Below, one piece after another: positions 51,855 to 63,139 of a DNA stretch of 64,000 nucleotides. This stretch comes from Lachnoclostridium sp. An131 (GTDB lineage: Bacteria > Bacillota > Clostridia > Lachnospirales > Lachnospiraceae), in assembly GCF_002160825.1 (NCBI RefSeq), contig NZ_NFLI01000001.1, positions 124,001 through 188,000 on the forward strand, written 5' to 3'. Position 1 is the first letter of the stretch. Every line of letters begins with the position of its first letter. Made by a program: the position numbers and the translations under genes. The notes under the pieces were generated by a model. That model was not told the DNA's origin. It did not search any database and was given only the letters and a program-made list of their open reading frames with translations.

Positions 51855-52874
51855 ATGGCAATTTTGGTGACAGGCGGTGCGGGCTTTATCGGAAGCCACA
51901 CCTGTGTGGAGCTTTTGGATGCGGGTTACGATGTCGTGGTAGTGGACAATCTGTATAATTCCAGCAGAAAAGCCATTGATCGTGTGGAGCAGATCACAGG
52001 AAAGCATATAAGCTTTTATGAGGCGGATATTCTTGACAGGGAGGCGCTGAACGAAGTTTTTGATAAGGAACCGATTGATTCTGTGATTCACTTTGCCGGC
52101 CTGAAGGCTGTGGGCGAGTCTGTGGCCAAGCCTATCGAGTATTATTATAACAATATTGCAGGAACGCTGGTGCTTTGCGATGTGATGAGAAAGCACGGAG
52201 TGAAGAACATCGTGTTCAGCTCTTCCGCTACTGTCTACGGAGATCCGGCGTTCGTGCCGATTACAGAGGAGTGCCCCAAGGGAAAATGCACGAATCCTTA
52301 CGGACAGACAAAGAGCATGCTGGAGCAGGTTCTGGAGGACATCTACGTATCTGACCATGACTGGAAGGTAATTCTGCTCCGCTACTTTAACCCCATAGGA
52401 GCGCATAAGAGCGGACTGATCGGTGAGGATCCCAAGGGCATCCCCAACAATCTGGTTCCTTATGTGGCTCAGGTAGCGATCGGAAAGCTGGAGTGCGTGG
52501 GTGTCTTCGGCAATGACTATGATACACCGGACGGCACAGGCGTGCGTGATTATATTCATGTCGTTGATCTGGCAAAAGGACATGTGGCGGCTATTCAGAA
52601 GATGGAGAAATCTGAAGGCGGCGTACAGATTTACAATCTGGGTACAGGCAAGGGCTACAGCGTGCTGGATGTCATCCATGCCTTTTCCAAGGCCTGCGGC
52701 AAGGAGCTGCCCTATGTGATTAAGCCCCGCCGGCCGGGCGATATCGCGACCTGCTATGCAGATCCCGCGAAGGCAAAGGCTGAGCTTGGCTGGGAAGCAC
52801 AGTATGGCATCGAAGAAATGTGCGCGGATTCCTGGAGATGGCAGTCCATGAATCCCAATGGTTATGAGGATTGA
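51855..52874 (+). CDS. galE: UDP-glucose 4-epimerase
   Basis: Interconverts UDP-glucose and UDP-galactose. The 339 residues are an extended short-chain dehydrogenase: ILVTGGAGFIGSHTCVELLD (20 residues, NAD site), VVVDNLYNSS, IHFAGLKAVGES, SSSATVYGDP (Ser), and NPYGQTKSMLE with the catalytic Tyr and Lys. The ATG at 51855 has GGAGGAAG 6 bases upstream; an in-frame start at 51765 adds 30 unrelated residues and is rejected. Two bases separate it from a membrane glycosyltransferase, so it may supply UDP-galactose or a related sugar for a surface polymer as well as the Leloir pathway. Confidence 0.95.
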   Translation: MAILVTGGAGFIGSHTCVELLDAGYDVVVVDNLYNSSRKAIDRVEQITGKHISFYEADILDREALNEVFDKEPIDSVIHFAGLKAVGESVAKPIEYYYNNIAGTLVLCDVMRKHGVKNIVFSSSATVYGDPAFVPITEECPKGKCTNPYGQTKSMLEQVLEDIYVSDHDWKVILLRYFNPIGAHKSGLIGEDPKGIPNNLVPYVAQVAIGKLECVGVFGNDYDTPDGTGVRDYIHVVDLAKGHVAAIQKMEKSEGGVQIYNLGTGKGYSVLDVIHAFSKACGKELPYVIKPRRPGDIATCYADPAKAKAELGWEAQYGIEEMCADSWRWQSMNPNGYED

Positions 52875-52876
52875 GA

Positions 52877-54403
52877 ATGAAAGAAAAAGCCGGCGCTCTG
52901 GCGCGTGATTTTGCGCCGGAGGCGGCTACGCTTGCTGTCCTGGCAGCGGTGTTCTGGTTTTTTATGAAGACGGGGATGCTGAATGACCGGGAGCTGGTAC
53001 AGCCGCTTTTGTGGCATCTGATGATTCTGATATGCATAGGAACTCTGATCTTGGCCTTTTGTAAGAAGCTCACTTACGAAAGGCTGATTTCTGTGATTCT
53101 TTTGGCCGGTCTTATTATGCGGATAGGCTTCGTACTGTATAAGAACACAGATGCAGCGTATCATGATCTGGGTGAGATTACGACTGAAAATGCGTATGGG
53201 CACGCAGCCTATGTCCTGACTATTTTTGAGACGGGCCGTCTGCCGACGATAAACAGAGGCCAGTTTTACCATCCTCCGTTTTTTCATATCCTGGCAGCCT
53301 GCGCCATGAAGGTGACAGGAAAGGTGCTGAATATTACGGATGAGGTCTGGCTGTTTGAAGCGACGAAAATCGTTTCCTGCGCGGCCACCTGCTTTACGCT
53401 GATTGCCTTCTGGAAAATCCTGAAGGAGCTGAAGCTGGGTAAGACATCCAAAGTCATCGCCCTGTCCATAGGAGCCTTTCTTCCTGTCTTTTATATGCTG
53501 GGCGGGTGGATCAACAATGACGCTCTTGTGACGATGTTTATGACCTGGATTATTCTTTATACGATCCGCTGGTATAAGAAGCCGGGATATTTCCATATCG
53601 TCATGCTGGCTCTGAGCTTTGGCCTTGGAATCTTCACGAAGATATCCTGCGCCCTGCTGGCGTTTTATACCGGCTTTTTTATGCTTTTGAAGCTGGTGCG
53701 GTCTGTCCGGGAAGGTACCTGGAAGGGCCTGATCGGGCAGTTTGCAGTGTTTGCCTGCATCGCGTTTCCGATTGGCCTGTATTTTCCGATCCGAAATTAC
53801 CTCCTGTTTGGCCAGGGGCTGAATTATGTTCTGCCGCCTGGAGATAATATATACTGCGGCGATCACGGATTTATAGAGCGGTTTGTGACCTTTCCGATCT
53901 CGCGGCTGCTTTCGCCGGTGTATCTGGATCCGTTTTCGGAGTACAATCTGAACTTTTATCTGATTAAGTCGGCCGTTGTGGGAGAGTTTGAATACCATCA
54001 TGTGGAGGAATGGCCTGCGGCTGTTCTGATCGTCTGCAATCTGATCCTGGTGGTTCAGTCGGTATTTGCTGCTGCCTGCGTGGCGGCAGGGCACCGGAAG
54101 GGCAGCGTGCATGAGCTTTTCCGGGAATCAGGGCTTCATCTGTGGGGGATTCTGGGACTCTGGATTTGGCTTTATCTGAATCATGTGGTTCTGAATATCC
54201 GTCTGCCGTACGGCTGTACGATGGACTTTCGATATATTGTGCCCACGGCTTTGATTGGAGCGGTATTTCTGGGAATTTATGTGGAGAAATGCGTCAGAGA
54301 GCCAAATTTGTTCCGCCGGGTGTTTGCGGGGGTCTGCGCTGCCGCCCTGATATGTATGACTGTGTCGGGCATGTACATGTTTTCAAATATGTTTAAATTT
54401 TAG
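52877..54403 (+). CDS. Membrane glycosyltransferase, GT-C fold (GT39-like)
   Basis: A 508-residue polytopic protein with about 10-12 hydrophobic segments, for example ATLAVLAAVFWFFMKTG, LISVILLAGLIMRIGFVLY and VLIVCNLILVVQSVFAAACV (20 residues). An extracellular loop after the second or third segment holds YHDLGEITTENAYGHAAYVL (20 residues) with an acidic pair, and YHPPFFHILAA follows, as in lipid-linked sugar transferases of the GT39/PMT superfamily. Donor and acceptor are unknown. It begins two bases after galE; ATG 52877 has a weak GAGG upstream and may be coupled. Confidence 0.75.
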   Translation: MKEKAGALARDFAPEAATLAVLAAVFWFFMKTGMLNDRELVQPLLWHLMILICIGTLILAFCKKLTYERLISVILLAGLIMRIGFVLYKNTDAAYHDLGEITTENAYGHAAYVLTIFETGRLPTINRGQFYHPPFFHILAACAMKVTGKVLNITDEVWLFEATKIVSCAATCFTLIAFWKILKELKLGKTSKVIALSIGAFLPVFYMLGGWINNDALVTMFMTWIILYTIRWYKKPGYFHIVMLALSFGLGIFTKISCALLAFYTGFFMLLKLVRSVREGTWKGLIGQFAVFACIAFPIGLYFPIRNYLLFGQGLNYVLPPGDNIYCGDHGFIERFVTFPISRLLSPVYLDPFSEYNLNFYLIKSAVVGEFEYHHVEEWPAAVLIVCNLILVVQSVFAAACVAAGHRKGSVHELFRESGLHLWGILGLWIWLYLNHVVLNIRLPYGCTMDFRYIVPTALIGAVFLGIYVEKCVREPNLFRRVFAGVCAAALICMTVSGMYMFSNMFKF

Positions 54404-54423
54404 CTGAGGGAGAGACGAAAGAT

Positions 54424-55878
54424 ATGAATAAGGGATTTGACAATGAAAAGTATTTGAAGATGCAGTCGGAGCATATCCGGGAACGCATCAGCCAGTTTGA
54501 CAACAAGCTGTATCTGGAATTCGGCGGAAAGCTGTATGACGATTATCATGCTTCCCGGGTTCTCCCCGGTTTTGAGCCGGACAGTAAGCTGCGGATGCTG
54601 ATGCAGCTGGCCGATCAGGTGGAGATCGTGATCGTTATCAGCGCGGAGGATATCGAGAAGAACAAGGTGCGCGGTGATTTGGGAATCACCTATGATTCGG
54701 ATCTGCTGCGCCTGAAGGCGATTTTTGAATCCAAGAACCTTTATGTGGGAAGCGTATGCATTACGCATTTTGCGGGCCAGTACAGCGCGCAGATGTTCCA
54801 GAGCCGTCTGGAAAAGATGGGCGTGAAGGTATACCGCCATTACCTGATCCCGGGCTATCCGAATAATATTCCACTGATCGTCAGCGAGGAAGGCTACGGA
54901 CACAATGAATATATCGAGACGACGAAGCCGCTGGTGGTGGTGACGGCCCCGGGGCCGGGAAGCGGAAAGATGGCCACCTGCCTGTCCCAGCTCTACCATG
55001 AGCATAAGAGGGGAATCCGGGCCGGATACGCGAAGTATGAGACCTTCCCGATCTGGAACCTGCCCTTAAGCCATCCTGTCAACCTGGCTTACGAGGCGGC
55101 GACGGCCGATCTGAATGATGTAAATATGATTGATCCGTATCATCTGGAGGCTTACGGAGAAACCACGGTAAATTATAATCGTGATGTGGAGATTTTTCCG
55201 GTGCTGAAAGCCATCTTCATGCAGATTTACGGCGACTGCCCCTATCAGTCTCCGACGGACATGGGCGTCAATATGGCCGGAAAATGCATTGTGGACGACG
55301 AGGTATGCCGGAAGGCGTCCTGCCAGGAGATTATCCGCCGGTACTACCATACGCTGGTCAATATCGCACGGGGAAAGGCCAAGGAAGAGGAGGCCTATAA
55401 GATTGAGCTTCTGATGAATAAGGCGGGAGTCACGACAAAGGACAGGAAGGTTGTGGAGGCTGCCCTGAGGCGTGCCGAGGAGACGGGGCACACGGCGGCA
55501 GCCCTGGAGCTTCCGGATGGACGTGTGATCACCGGAAAGACCAGTGAGCTGATGGGAGCATGCTCGGCGCTTCTGATCAAAGCGCTGAAGGTGCTGGCTG
55601 ATATTGACAGGGATGTGCTGTTAATCACGCCGAATGTCATCATGCCGATCCAGAAGCTGAAGGTAAATTATCTGGGTAGCAGAAATCCGCGCCTGCATAT
55701 GGAGGAGGTACTGATTGCGTTGTCTGCCAGCTCCGAGAGCAATGAAGTGGCCGATTTGGCGCTGCGCCAGCTTCCGCACCTGCGCGGAAGCCAGGTTCAC
55801 ACATCCAGGATGCTGAGCGATACGGATGAGAAGACGTTTCAGAAGCTGGGTGTTATGCTGACATCAGAGCCCAGATAA
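54424..55878 (+). CDS. DUF1846 family protein
   Basis: A 484-residue soluble protein of the DUF1846 family (function not established). It begins GFDNEKYLKMQSEHIRERIS (20 residues) and contains FGGKLYDDYHASRVLPGFEP (20 residues), VVVTAPGPGSGKMATCLSQL (20 residues), which looks like a nucleotide-binding loop, and a conserved AEVxxAxTAD-like block (NLAYEAATADLNDVNMIDP). Start at 54424 has GGGAGAGACG upstream. It follows the glycosyltransferase by 20 bases and may share its transcript. Followed by a GC-rich hairpin at 55939-55977. Confidence 0.85.
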   Translation: MNKGFDNEKYLKMQSEHIRERISQFDNKLYLEFGGKLYDDYHASRVLPGFEPDSKLRMLMQLADQVEIVIVISAEDIEKNKVRGDLGITYDSDLLRLKAIFESKNLYVGSVCITHFAGQYSAQMFQSRLEKMGVKVYRHYLIPGYPNNIPLIVSEEGYGHNEYIETTKPLVVVTAPGPGSGKMATCLSQLYHEHKRGIRAGYAKYETFPIWNLPLSHPVNLAYEAATADLNDVNMIDPYHLEAYGETTVNYNRDVEIFPVLKAIFMQIYGDCPYQSPTDMGVNMAGKCIVDDEVCRKASCQEIIRRYYHTLVNIARGKAKEEEAYKIELLMNKAGVTTKDRKVVEAALRRAEETGHTAAALELPDGRVITGKTSELMGACSALLIKALKVLADIDRDVLLITPNVIMPIQKLKVNYLGSRNPRLHMEEVLIALSASSESNEVADLALRQLPHLRGSQVHTSRMLSDTDEKTFQKLGVMLTSEPR

Positions 55879-55938
55879 GAGAAGAAATCCTGATTTCGGA
55901 AACCGGAGCAGAGATAACTATAATCGGTGAAGGAGACG

Positions 55939-55983
55939 GGGGCCGCGCCAGGCTGAGTAATCAGCCGGCGCGGCCCCTTCCTT
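55939..55983. terminator. GC-rich hairpin between DUF1846 gene and pyrG
   Basis: GGGGCCGCGCC (55939-55949), bulged A, GGCTGA, loop GTAA, TCAGCC, GGCGCGGCCCC (55967-55977), then TTCCTTG on the plus strand. A 17-pair stem between convergent genes; the T run is weak. Confidence 0.65.
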
Positions 55984-56029
55984 GTTTCGTGAGCTGCCGG
56001 GATAAGAGGACTCTGTGGAAAAAGCTGCT

Positions 56030-57649
56030 TTATTCAGCGGCCCTGGATTTCTCATGCTCCAGCGCAGCCGCTACGAAGCCGCGGAACAGCGGATGGGGAC
56101 GGTTGGGACGTGATTTCAGCTCCGGATGTCCCTGGGTGGCCAGGAAGAAGGGATGAGCCTTCAGTTCAATCATTTCCACGATGCGCCCGTCCGGGGAAAG
56201 GCCGGAGAGGGTCATGCCGGCGTCCTTAAGAGCTTCCCGGTAGTCGTTGTTGACCTCGTAGCGGTGACGGTGCCGCTCATGGATGGTTTCCGTTCCGTAG
56301 AGCGCGTAGGCCTTTGTAGATTTGTCCAGGACGCAGGGGTAGGACCCCAGCCTTAAGGTTCCTCCGATGTCCTCCACGCCGTTCTGCTCCGGCATCAGGT
56401 GGATCATGGGATGCGGGGTATTCGGATCAAGCTCTGCACTGTGGGCATCCTCCCAGCCGATGACGTGCCGGGCGAACTCTACGATCGCCATCTGCATGCC
56501 GAGGCAGAGCCCAAGGAAGGGGACGCCGTGTTCCCGCGCGTAGCGGATGGCGCTGATTTTTCCTTCTGTGCCCCGGTCGCCGAAGCCGCCCGGCACGAGG
56601 ATACCGTCCGCATCTGCCAGCATTTCAGCTGCGTTTTCGTCCGTCACCAGCTCGGAATCCACCCATTTGATATGCACGACAGCCCGGCTGGCGATGCCGC
56701 CGTGCTTCAGGGCCTCGACTACGCTGATATAGGCGTCGTGAAGCTGAATGTATTTTCCCACAAGCGCTACGGTCACTTCGGATGTGGGATGGCGCAGGGC
56801 GTCGACCATGGCTGTCCAGTCTCTGAGATCGGGGCTGGGGCAGGGAAGCTTCAGACATTCGCAGGCCACCTCGGCGAGCCGCTCCTTTTCCATGGCGAGA
56901 GGGGCTTCGTAAAGATATTCCACATCCAGATTCTGCAGCACGTGAGCGCTTGGCACGTTGCAGAACAAAGCGATCTTGTCCTTCAGCTGCTGATCCAGAG
57001 GGTATTCGCTGCGGCAGACGATGATATCAGGCCAGATTCCCATGCCCTGCAGATCCTTGACGGATGCCTGGGTGGGCTTGGTCTTGAGTTCGCCGGAGGC
57101 CTTGATATAGGGGATTAGGGTGACGTGAATGAGAATGGCGTTTTCGTGGCCCACATCATGCTGAAACTGTCGGATGGCCTCCAGAAAGGGCTGGCTTTCA
57201 ATATCGCCTACTGTGCCGCCCACCTCAATGATGGCGATATGCGTTTCATCCTCTGTATAGCTGCGGTAGAAACGGCTTTTGATTTCGTTTGTGATATGAG
57301 GGATAACCTGCACAGTACCTCCGCCGTAATCGCCCCGGCGCTCCTTCTGTAATACGGACCAGTAAATCTTTCCGGTGGTAACATTAGAATTTTTTGTCAG
57401 AGACTCGTCGATAAAACGTTCGTAGTGTCCCAGATCCAGATCGGTTTCGGCTCCGTCGTCTGTCACAAAGACCTCTCCGTGCTGCACTGGGTTCATGGTG
57501 CCGGGATCAATATTAATATAAGGATCAAATTTCTGCATGGTGACCTTGTAGCCGCGCGCTTTCAGAAGGCGGCCCAAAGAAGCGGCGGTGATTCCTTTCC
57601 CCAGACCGGAGACGACTCCGCCGGTTACAAATACGTATTTTACAGGCAT
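56030..57649 (-). CDS. pyrG: CTP synthase
   Basis: Makes CTP from UTP, ATP and glutamine. The 539 residues have the N-terminal synthase domain ([20 protein letters not shown], 20 residues; [34 protein letters not shown] in part as [16 protein letters not shown]) and a C-terminal glutaminase with the nucleophile in [11 protein letters not shown] and His/Glu in [10 protein letters not shown]. The start is ATG 57649, with GAGGAGGG just upstream; an ATG at 57664 lies within that site and is rejected. A hairpin in the leader may act in regulation, see 57732-57776. Confidence 0.96.
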   Translation of the reverse strand: MPVKYVFVTGGVVSGLGKGITAASLGRLLKARGYKVTMQKFDPYINIDPGTMNPVQHGEVFVTDDGAETDLDLGHYERFIDESLTKNSNVTTGKIYWSVLQKERRGDYGGGTVQVIPHITNEIKSRFYRSYTEDETHIAIIEVGGTVGDIESQPFLEAIRQFQHDVGHENAILIHVTLIPYIKASGELKTKPTQASVKDLQGMGIWPDIIVCRSEYPLDQQLKDKIALFCNVPSAHVLQNLDVEYLYEAPLAMEKERLAEVACECLKLPCPSPDLRDWTAMVDALRHPTSEVTVALVGKYIQLHDAYISVVEALKHGGIASRAVVHIKWVDSELVTDENAAEMLADADGILVPGGFGDRGTEGKISAIRYAREHGVPFLGLCLGMQMAIVEFARHVIGWEDAHSAELDPNTPHPMIHLMPEQNGVEDIGGTLRLGSYPCVLDKSTKAYALYGTETIHERHRHRYEVNNDYREALKDAGMTLSGLSPDGRIVEMIELKAHPFFLATQGHPELKSRPNRPHPLFRGFVAAALEHEKSRAAE

Positions 57650-57731
57650 AAAAACCCTCCTCATTTTTTATATTTGGATGTGTCCGCAAGTTCTGGCGCG
57701 GAAGTTGGGGACGTTTTCCATCTGATAAAGA

Positions 57732-57776
57732 CAGTACCCCCAGGCAGCAGAGGCGCCATTGACTCTGCGGACTGGG
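57732..57776 (-). promoter_or_regulatory. pyrG: Leader hairpin upstream of pyrG
   Basis: TACCCCCAG and CTGGGGGTA form a perfect 9-base outer stem, with GCAGAG/CTCTGC pairing inside. It lies between the predicted pyrG promoter and the coding start. The sequence following it on the minus strand (ACTGTCTTTATC) is only a partial T run. Pyrimidine-dependent attenuation of pyrG is known in other Firmicutes; here it is only a candidate. Confidence 0.45.
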
Positions 57777-57802
57777 GGTATGGTTTACAAAATAACTTCT
57801 TT

Positions 57803-57808
57803 ATTATA
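57803..57808 (-). promoter_or_regulatory. pyrG: Predicted -10 element of pyrG
   Basis: TATAAT on the minus strand at 57808-57803, about 155 bases upstream of the start codon. No good -35 hexamer is seen 17 bases before it. Confidence 0.4.
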
Positions 57809-57958
57809 GCGCGGGTATTTTGAAAAATCCAGTGTTTGAGAGAGAAATTACACCGAAAAATTTACGGTTTTTGATCTGCCTTATGCGCCTGGCCGGAAGG
57901 ATGCCGGTTCCGCGTTGAAACGGGCCGTGGCTTTATAGAATTTTCAGAGGTTACCGTA

Positions 57959-57987
57959 TTGCTTTCTGGGAAAACACACATTATAAT
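57959..57987 (+). promoter_or_regulatory. ftsH: Predicted ftsH promoter
   Basis: TTGCTT (57959-57964), 17 bases, TATAAT (57982-57987), about 70 bases before the ftsH start. Confidence 0.65.
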
Positions 57988-58056
57988 AGGAGTGTTATAG
58001 TCGCGCGGACCAGCTTTTAAGCAGTCTGCCGGCTGTGGCACACAAGGAGGAGAAAT

Positions 58057-60102
<2,046 letters not shown>

Positions 60103-60201
60103 TAAGGCGATAGAGGGGGCCTGTGGAACATGATTCCAGAGGCCTCCTGGCGTATTCTGATACAGAGAGGGAAAGCCCTCTTGGAAAGGCGGAACACAGA
60201 A

Positions 60202-61674
60202 ATGAAAAATCACACAATGATGCAGTATTTTGAATGGTATCTTCCGGAGAACGGCCTTCACTGGCGCCGCTGCGCTGCCCAGGCAGAAGAGCTTCGGAAG
60301 GCCGGCGTTGATATGGTCTGGCTGCCTCCGGCGTATAAGGGAGCGGCCGGAGCGAAAAGTGTGGGATATGATGTATATGATATGTACGATCTGGGCGAAT
60401 TTGACCAGAAGGGCTCTGTGAGGACAAAATACGGGACCAGGGAAGAATATCTGGAGGCTGTGCGCAGTTTACAGCAGCAGGGAATCAAGGTGCTGACAGA
60501 CATTGTCCTGAACCACAGGATGGGAGCGGACGGAGCAGAGACTGTGATGGCAGAAGAAATGCTCAGCACAGACCGTGATCAGGAGATTGGGCAGGATCGG
60601 CAGATTACAGCCTGGACCCGCTTTGACTTTCCGGGCCGGGGCGGAAAATATTCGGATTTTCAGTGGCGCGCCCGCCATTTCAGCGGAACAGACTGGGATG
60701 AGGGCGGAAAGAGAAAAGGAATCTTCCGGTTTGCAGGGAAGAACTGGGAGAGAAAGATTGATCATGAGAACGGCAACTATGATTATCTGATGGGAACAGA
60801 TCTGGACACAGATCAGCCGGAGGTAATCAGGGAGACTGCCGACTGGGGAAAGTGGTATCTGGATACGGTGCAGATGGACGGCTTCCGCCTCGACGCAGTC
60901 AAGCATATCGGCTTTGATTTCTACCGGGAATGGCTGAAGGCGATGCGTGCCCATGCGGGCAGAGAGCTGTTCGCTGTGGGCGAATACTGGTCCAAGGATG
61001 TAAACAGGCTGAAATATTATCTGGATACGCTGGAACACAGCCTCAGCCTGTTTGACGTGCCGCTGCATTTTCATTTTCTGGAGGCAGCCACTTCGGATGG
61101 AAATTATGATATGAGCAGGCTGTATGAAAATACGCTGACCGGGCTTGACCCGGCCCACGCGGTGCCCTTTGTGGATAATCATGACACCCAGCCGGGCCAG
61201 GCTCTCTATTCCTTTATTCCGGCCTGGTTTAAGCCGCTGGCTTATGCGCTGATTCTGCTGCGGGATACGGGGATCCCCTGTGTATTCTACGGAGATTATT
61301 ATGGAATTCCCCATGACAGAACCGCTCCGGTTCCGGGGCTGAAAAGGCTTTTGAAGGTTCGGGAACGGTTTGCTTATGGAAAAGAAGGCCTGTTTTTCGA
61401 TGACCCATCTGTAGTAGGCTTTACCCGGGAAGGGGATGCGGAGCATCCGGATTCCGGAGCGGCAGTACTGCTTACAGACAGCGTGGCGGGCAGTAAGCGC
61501 ATGTATATGGGGCAGCAGCATGCCGGAAAGCATATGATGGATATAATGGGAGAGATTCCGGAGACTGTGACAGTCGGAAGCGACGGCTGGGCAGAATTCC
61601 GGGTCGGCGGCGGTTCTGTGTCGGTGTGGCTGTTTGAGAACGCTGCAGCGGACATTTATATAGAAGAAATGTAG
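60202..61674 (+). CDS. Cytoplasmic alpha-amylase (GH13)
   Basis: Hydrolyses alpha-1,4-glucans or maltodextrins. The 490 residues begin KNHTMMQYFEWYLPENG, the start typical of intracellular GH13_5 amylases, with no signal peptide. Conserved regions: DIVLNHRMGADG, DGFRLDAVKHIG (nucleophile Asp), LFAVGEYWSKDVN (acid/base Glu) and FVDNHDTQPGQAL (stabiliser Asp). The ATG at 60202 has AGGCGG upstream; the start at 60130 adds an unrelated leader. Its TAG stop uses the TA target and first base of an inserted MITE, although the uninterrupted sequence would also give TAG. Partner of malQ in glucan use. Confidence 0.93.
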   Translation: MKNHTMMQYFEWYLPENGLHWRRCAAQAEELRKAGVDMVWLPPAYKGAAGAKSVGYDVYDMYDLGEFDQKGSVRTKYGTREEYLEAVRSLQQQGIKVLTDIVLNHRMGADGAETVMAEEMLSTDRDQEIGQDRQITAWTRFDFPGRGGKYSDFQWRARHFSGTDWDEGGKRKGIFRFAGKNWERKIDHENGNYDYLMGTDLDTDQPEVIRETADWGKWYLDTVQMDGFRLDAVKHIGFDFYREWLKAMRAHAGRELFAVGEYWSKDVNRLKYYLDTLEHSLSLFDVPLHFHFLEAATSDGNYDMSRLYENTLTGLDPAHAVPFVDNHDTQPGQALYSFIPAWFKPLAYALILLRDTGIPCVFYGDYYGIPHDRTAPVPGLKRLLKVRERFAYGKEGLFFDDPSVVGFTREGDAEHPDSGAAVLLTDSVAGSKRMYMGQQHAGKHMMDIMGEIPETVTVGSDGWAEFRVGGGSVSVWLFENAAADIYIEEM

Positions 61675-61832
61675 CGTCGGTGTACCAAGGGACAATACGG
61701 TCAAAAATGGCTGAATTTGCGCCCCTGCTGCGTTACTTTCACTCCGCGTACTGGACGTACGCTAACTGAGGATAACGCAGAAAACAGGCGAATTTACAGG
61801 GCTGAGGCGTATTGCCCCTTGTACACCGACGC
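61674..61832. mobile_element. TA-type MITE, shortened copy
   Basis: A 159-base non-coding element bounded by TA (61672-61673 and 61833-61834). Ends begin GCGTCGGTGTAC on both strands, with the next dozen bases also paired except for one gap. It matches the element at 63152-63425 almost base for base but lacks 115 bases between two GCGTAC hexamers. The element has no transposase and would depend on one elsewhere, probably an IS630/Tc1-mariner-type enzyme given the TA target. Confidence 0.85.
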
Positions 61833-61934
61833 TAGCCTTGATTCGGAAACCGGTCTGTAACAGCTTCTTTTCGGGAACAGGGAGAAAAGACAGAGCAGGA
61901 TAGCGGCAGAAAACACAGGAATACGGCAGAGCCA

Positions 61935-61961
61935 GGGGCGGACAAGATGCTTGTCCGCCCC
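61935..61961. other. Perfect hairpin downstream of the HAD phosphatase gene
   Basis: GGGGCGGACAAG (61935-61946), loop ATG, CTTGTCCGCCCC (61950-61961). A 12-pair stem, but no T run on either strand. It may still stop or protect transcripts of the minus-strand gene, which ends at 62017. The rest of 61835-62016 has no recognised feature. Confidence 0.6.
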
Positions 61962-62016
61962 GGAAGGGTTCTGAGACATTATTAAGAATGAAGAATGTGC
62001 CAGAGTCGCAGGTGCG

Positions 62017-62841
62017 TTAGAAGCCGCAGGCTTCGAGGACCATGGCAAGGCCATCCTCATCGTTCGCGCTGGTAACCTGATCGGCAGCGGACATCACCTC
62101 AGGAGCGGCGTTGCCCATGGCAACGCCGGTTCCGGCCTGGCGGATCATTGAGATATCGTTCGTGCCGTCTCCGAACGCAATGCTTTCTTCCTGTTTCAGC
62201 CCGAGATGGCGGCACAAAAACGCAAGGGCTTCTCCTTTGGTGGCGAGAGCCGCATTGATTTCGATGTTATTTTCAAGCGAAGAAGAGATGGCGTACTGAG
62301 GATAACGGCGGGGAATTTCATCCAGATATTTTTTCCGGGCCTCCAGATCGTGAAAATACAGCTGGAGCTTCTGGGGGCCGCCCTCCAGCTTTCCAAGCGC
62401 CTCCTCGAGAGAATCTACAGGTGTATATACCTTCTTCATATTTTCCAGAAGCCAGGGGGCATAAGAGTAGTCCTCAAGATGCTCATAAAAGCTTCTGGGC
62501 ATCCATCCGAGGCCGTCCTGATACCAGCCGTAGATAGCCGGTATCCCGTCCATATAGCGAAATACCTGGAGCGATTCTTCTTTCCCCAGCTCCGCCCGGT
62601 ACAGGATTTCCTTCTTTTCACTGTCATAGACCTCGGCGCCGTTGATTGCGATGATATAGCGGGTAGCCGGGAGAGACAGCACCTCTTCCGGGATATTTTC
62701 ATGTACCCGGCCTGTGGCCGGTACAAGCAGGGCTCCCTTCGCCGCGGCCCGTTCCAGTACGGCTCTTGTTCTGGGAGAAATAGTTTTAGCACTGTTCAAA
62801 AGCGTTCCGTCCAGATCGAACGCGATAAGTCTGATATTCAT
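62017..62841 (-). CDS. Cof-type HAD-superfamily phosphatase
   Basis: Hydrolase of small phosphorylated metabolites. The 274 residues have motif I IAFDLDGTLLNSAKTISPRT (20 residues, nucleophile Asp), motif II VPATGR, motif III with Lys in the C-terminal half and motif IV IAFGDGTNDISMIRQAGTGV (20 residues), and the C2B cap between them. Cof family members act on many sugar phosphates and cofactors, so the substrate is open. GGAGG lies 6 bases before the ATG. Confidence 0.92.
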   Translation of the reverse strand: MNIRLIAFDLDGTLLNSAKTISPRTRAVLERAAAKGALLVPATGRVHENIPEEVLSLPATRYIIAINGAEVYDSEKKEILYRAELGKEESLQVFRYMDGIPAIYGWYQDGLGWMPRSFYEHLEDYSYAPWLLENMKKVYTPVDSLEEALGKLEGGPQKLQLYFHDLEARKKYLDEIPRRYPQYAISSSLENNIEINAALATKGEALAFLCRHLGLKQEESIAFGDGTNDISMIRQAGTGVAMGNAAPEVMSAADQVTSANDEDGLAMVLEACGF

Positions 62842-62870
62842 TCTGAACCTCCGTGTGAGATTTTTATTTT

Positions 62871-62879
62871 ATTATACCA
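62871..62879 (-). promoter_or_regulatory. Extended -10 promoter of the HAD phosphatase gene
   Basis: On the minus strand TGGTATAAT (62879-62871), an extended -10 with a perfect hexamer and no strong -35. It lies about 30 bases before the ATG. The region 62880-63114 shows no recognised gene. Confidence 0.5.
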
Positions 62880-63114
62880 GTATCGCCGGGAAATTGGAAA
62901 CGGATATTTTTCGGAGGGCGGCAGTAACGAAATGTAAAAAATGGTTGACACAAGAGGTATCGTCTGTTATCTTCAAAATAAGTGAAAGGTCTTTTGGCTG
63001 TTTCAGGGATTTCCTGTCCCGGCAGCCGGAGCTTCTGGCAGTTCGCCAATATTTTCACCGATACCAAAGAAGGATAATTCGTATTGCTGTCTGTTAATTA
63101 ACGGTAAAATCCTG

Positions 63115-63120
63115 TATAAT
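63115..63120 (+). promoter_or_regulatory. Possible -10 of the DUF4160/DUF2442 pair
   Basis: TATAAT at 63115-63120, about 20 bases before the GTG at 63140 and before the MITE; -35 is poor. If it is the promoter, the element now lies within the transcribed leader of the pair. Confidence 0.35.
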
Positions 63121-63139
63121 AAGAGATGATAAAGCATAA

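Noticed and set aside
50779-51870. Plus-strand 363-codon frame
   Set aside because: It is antisense to ktrB and rich in Gln, Lys and Asn, as expected from the complement of a membrane protein gene.
52862-54112. Minus-strand 416-codon frame
   Set aside because: It is the complement of the GT-C glycosyltransferase, with His/Gln/Arg-rich composition and no family motif.
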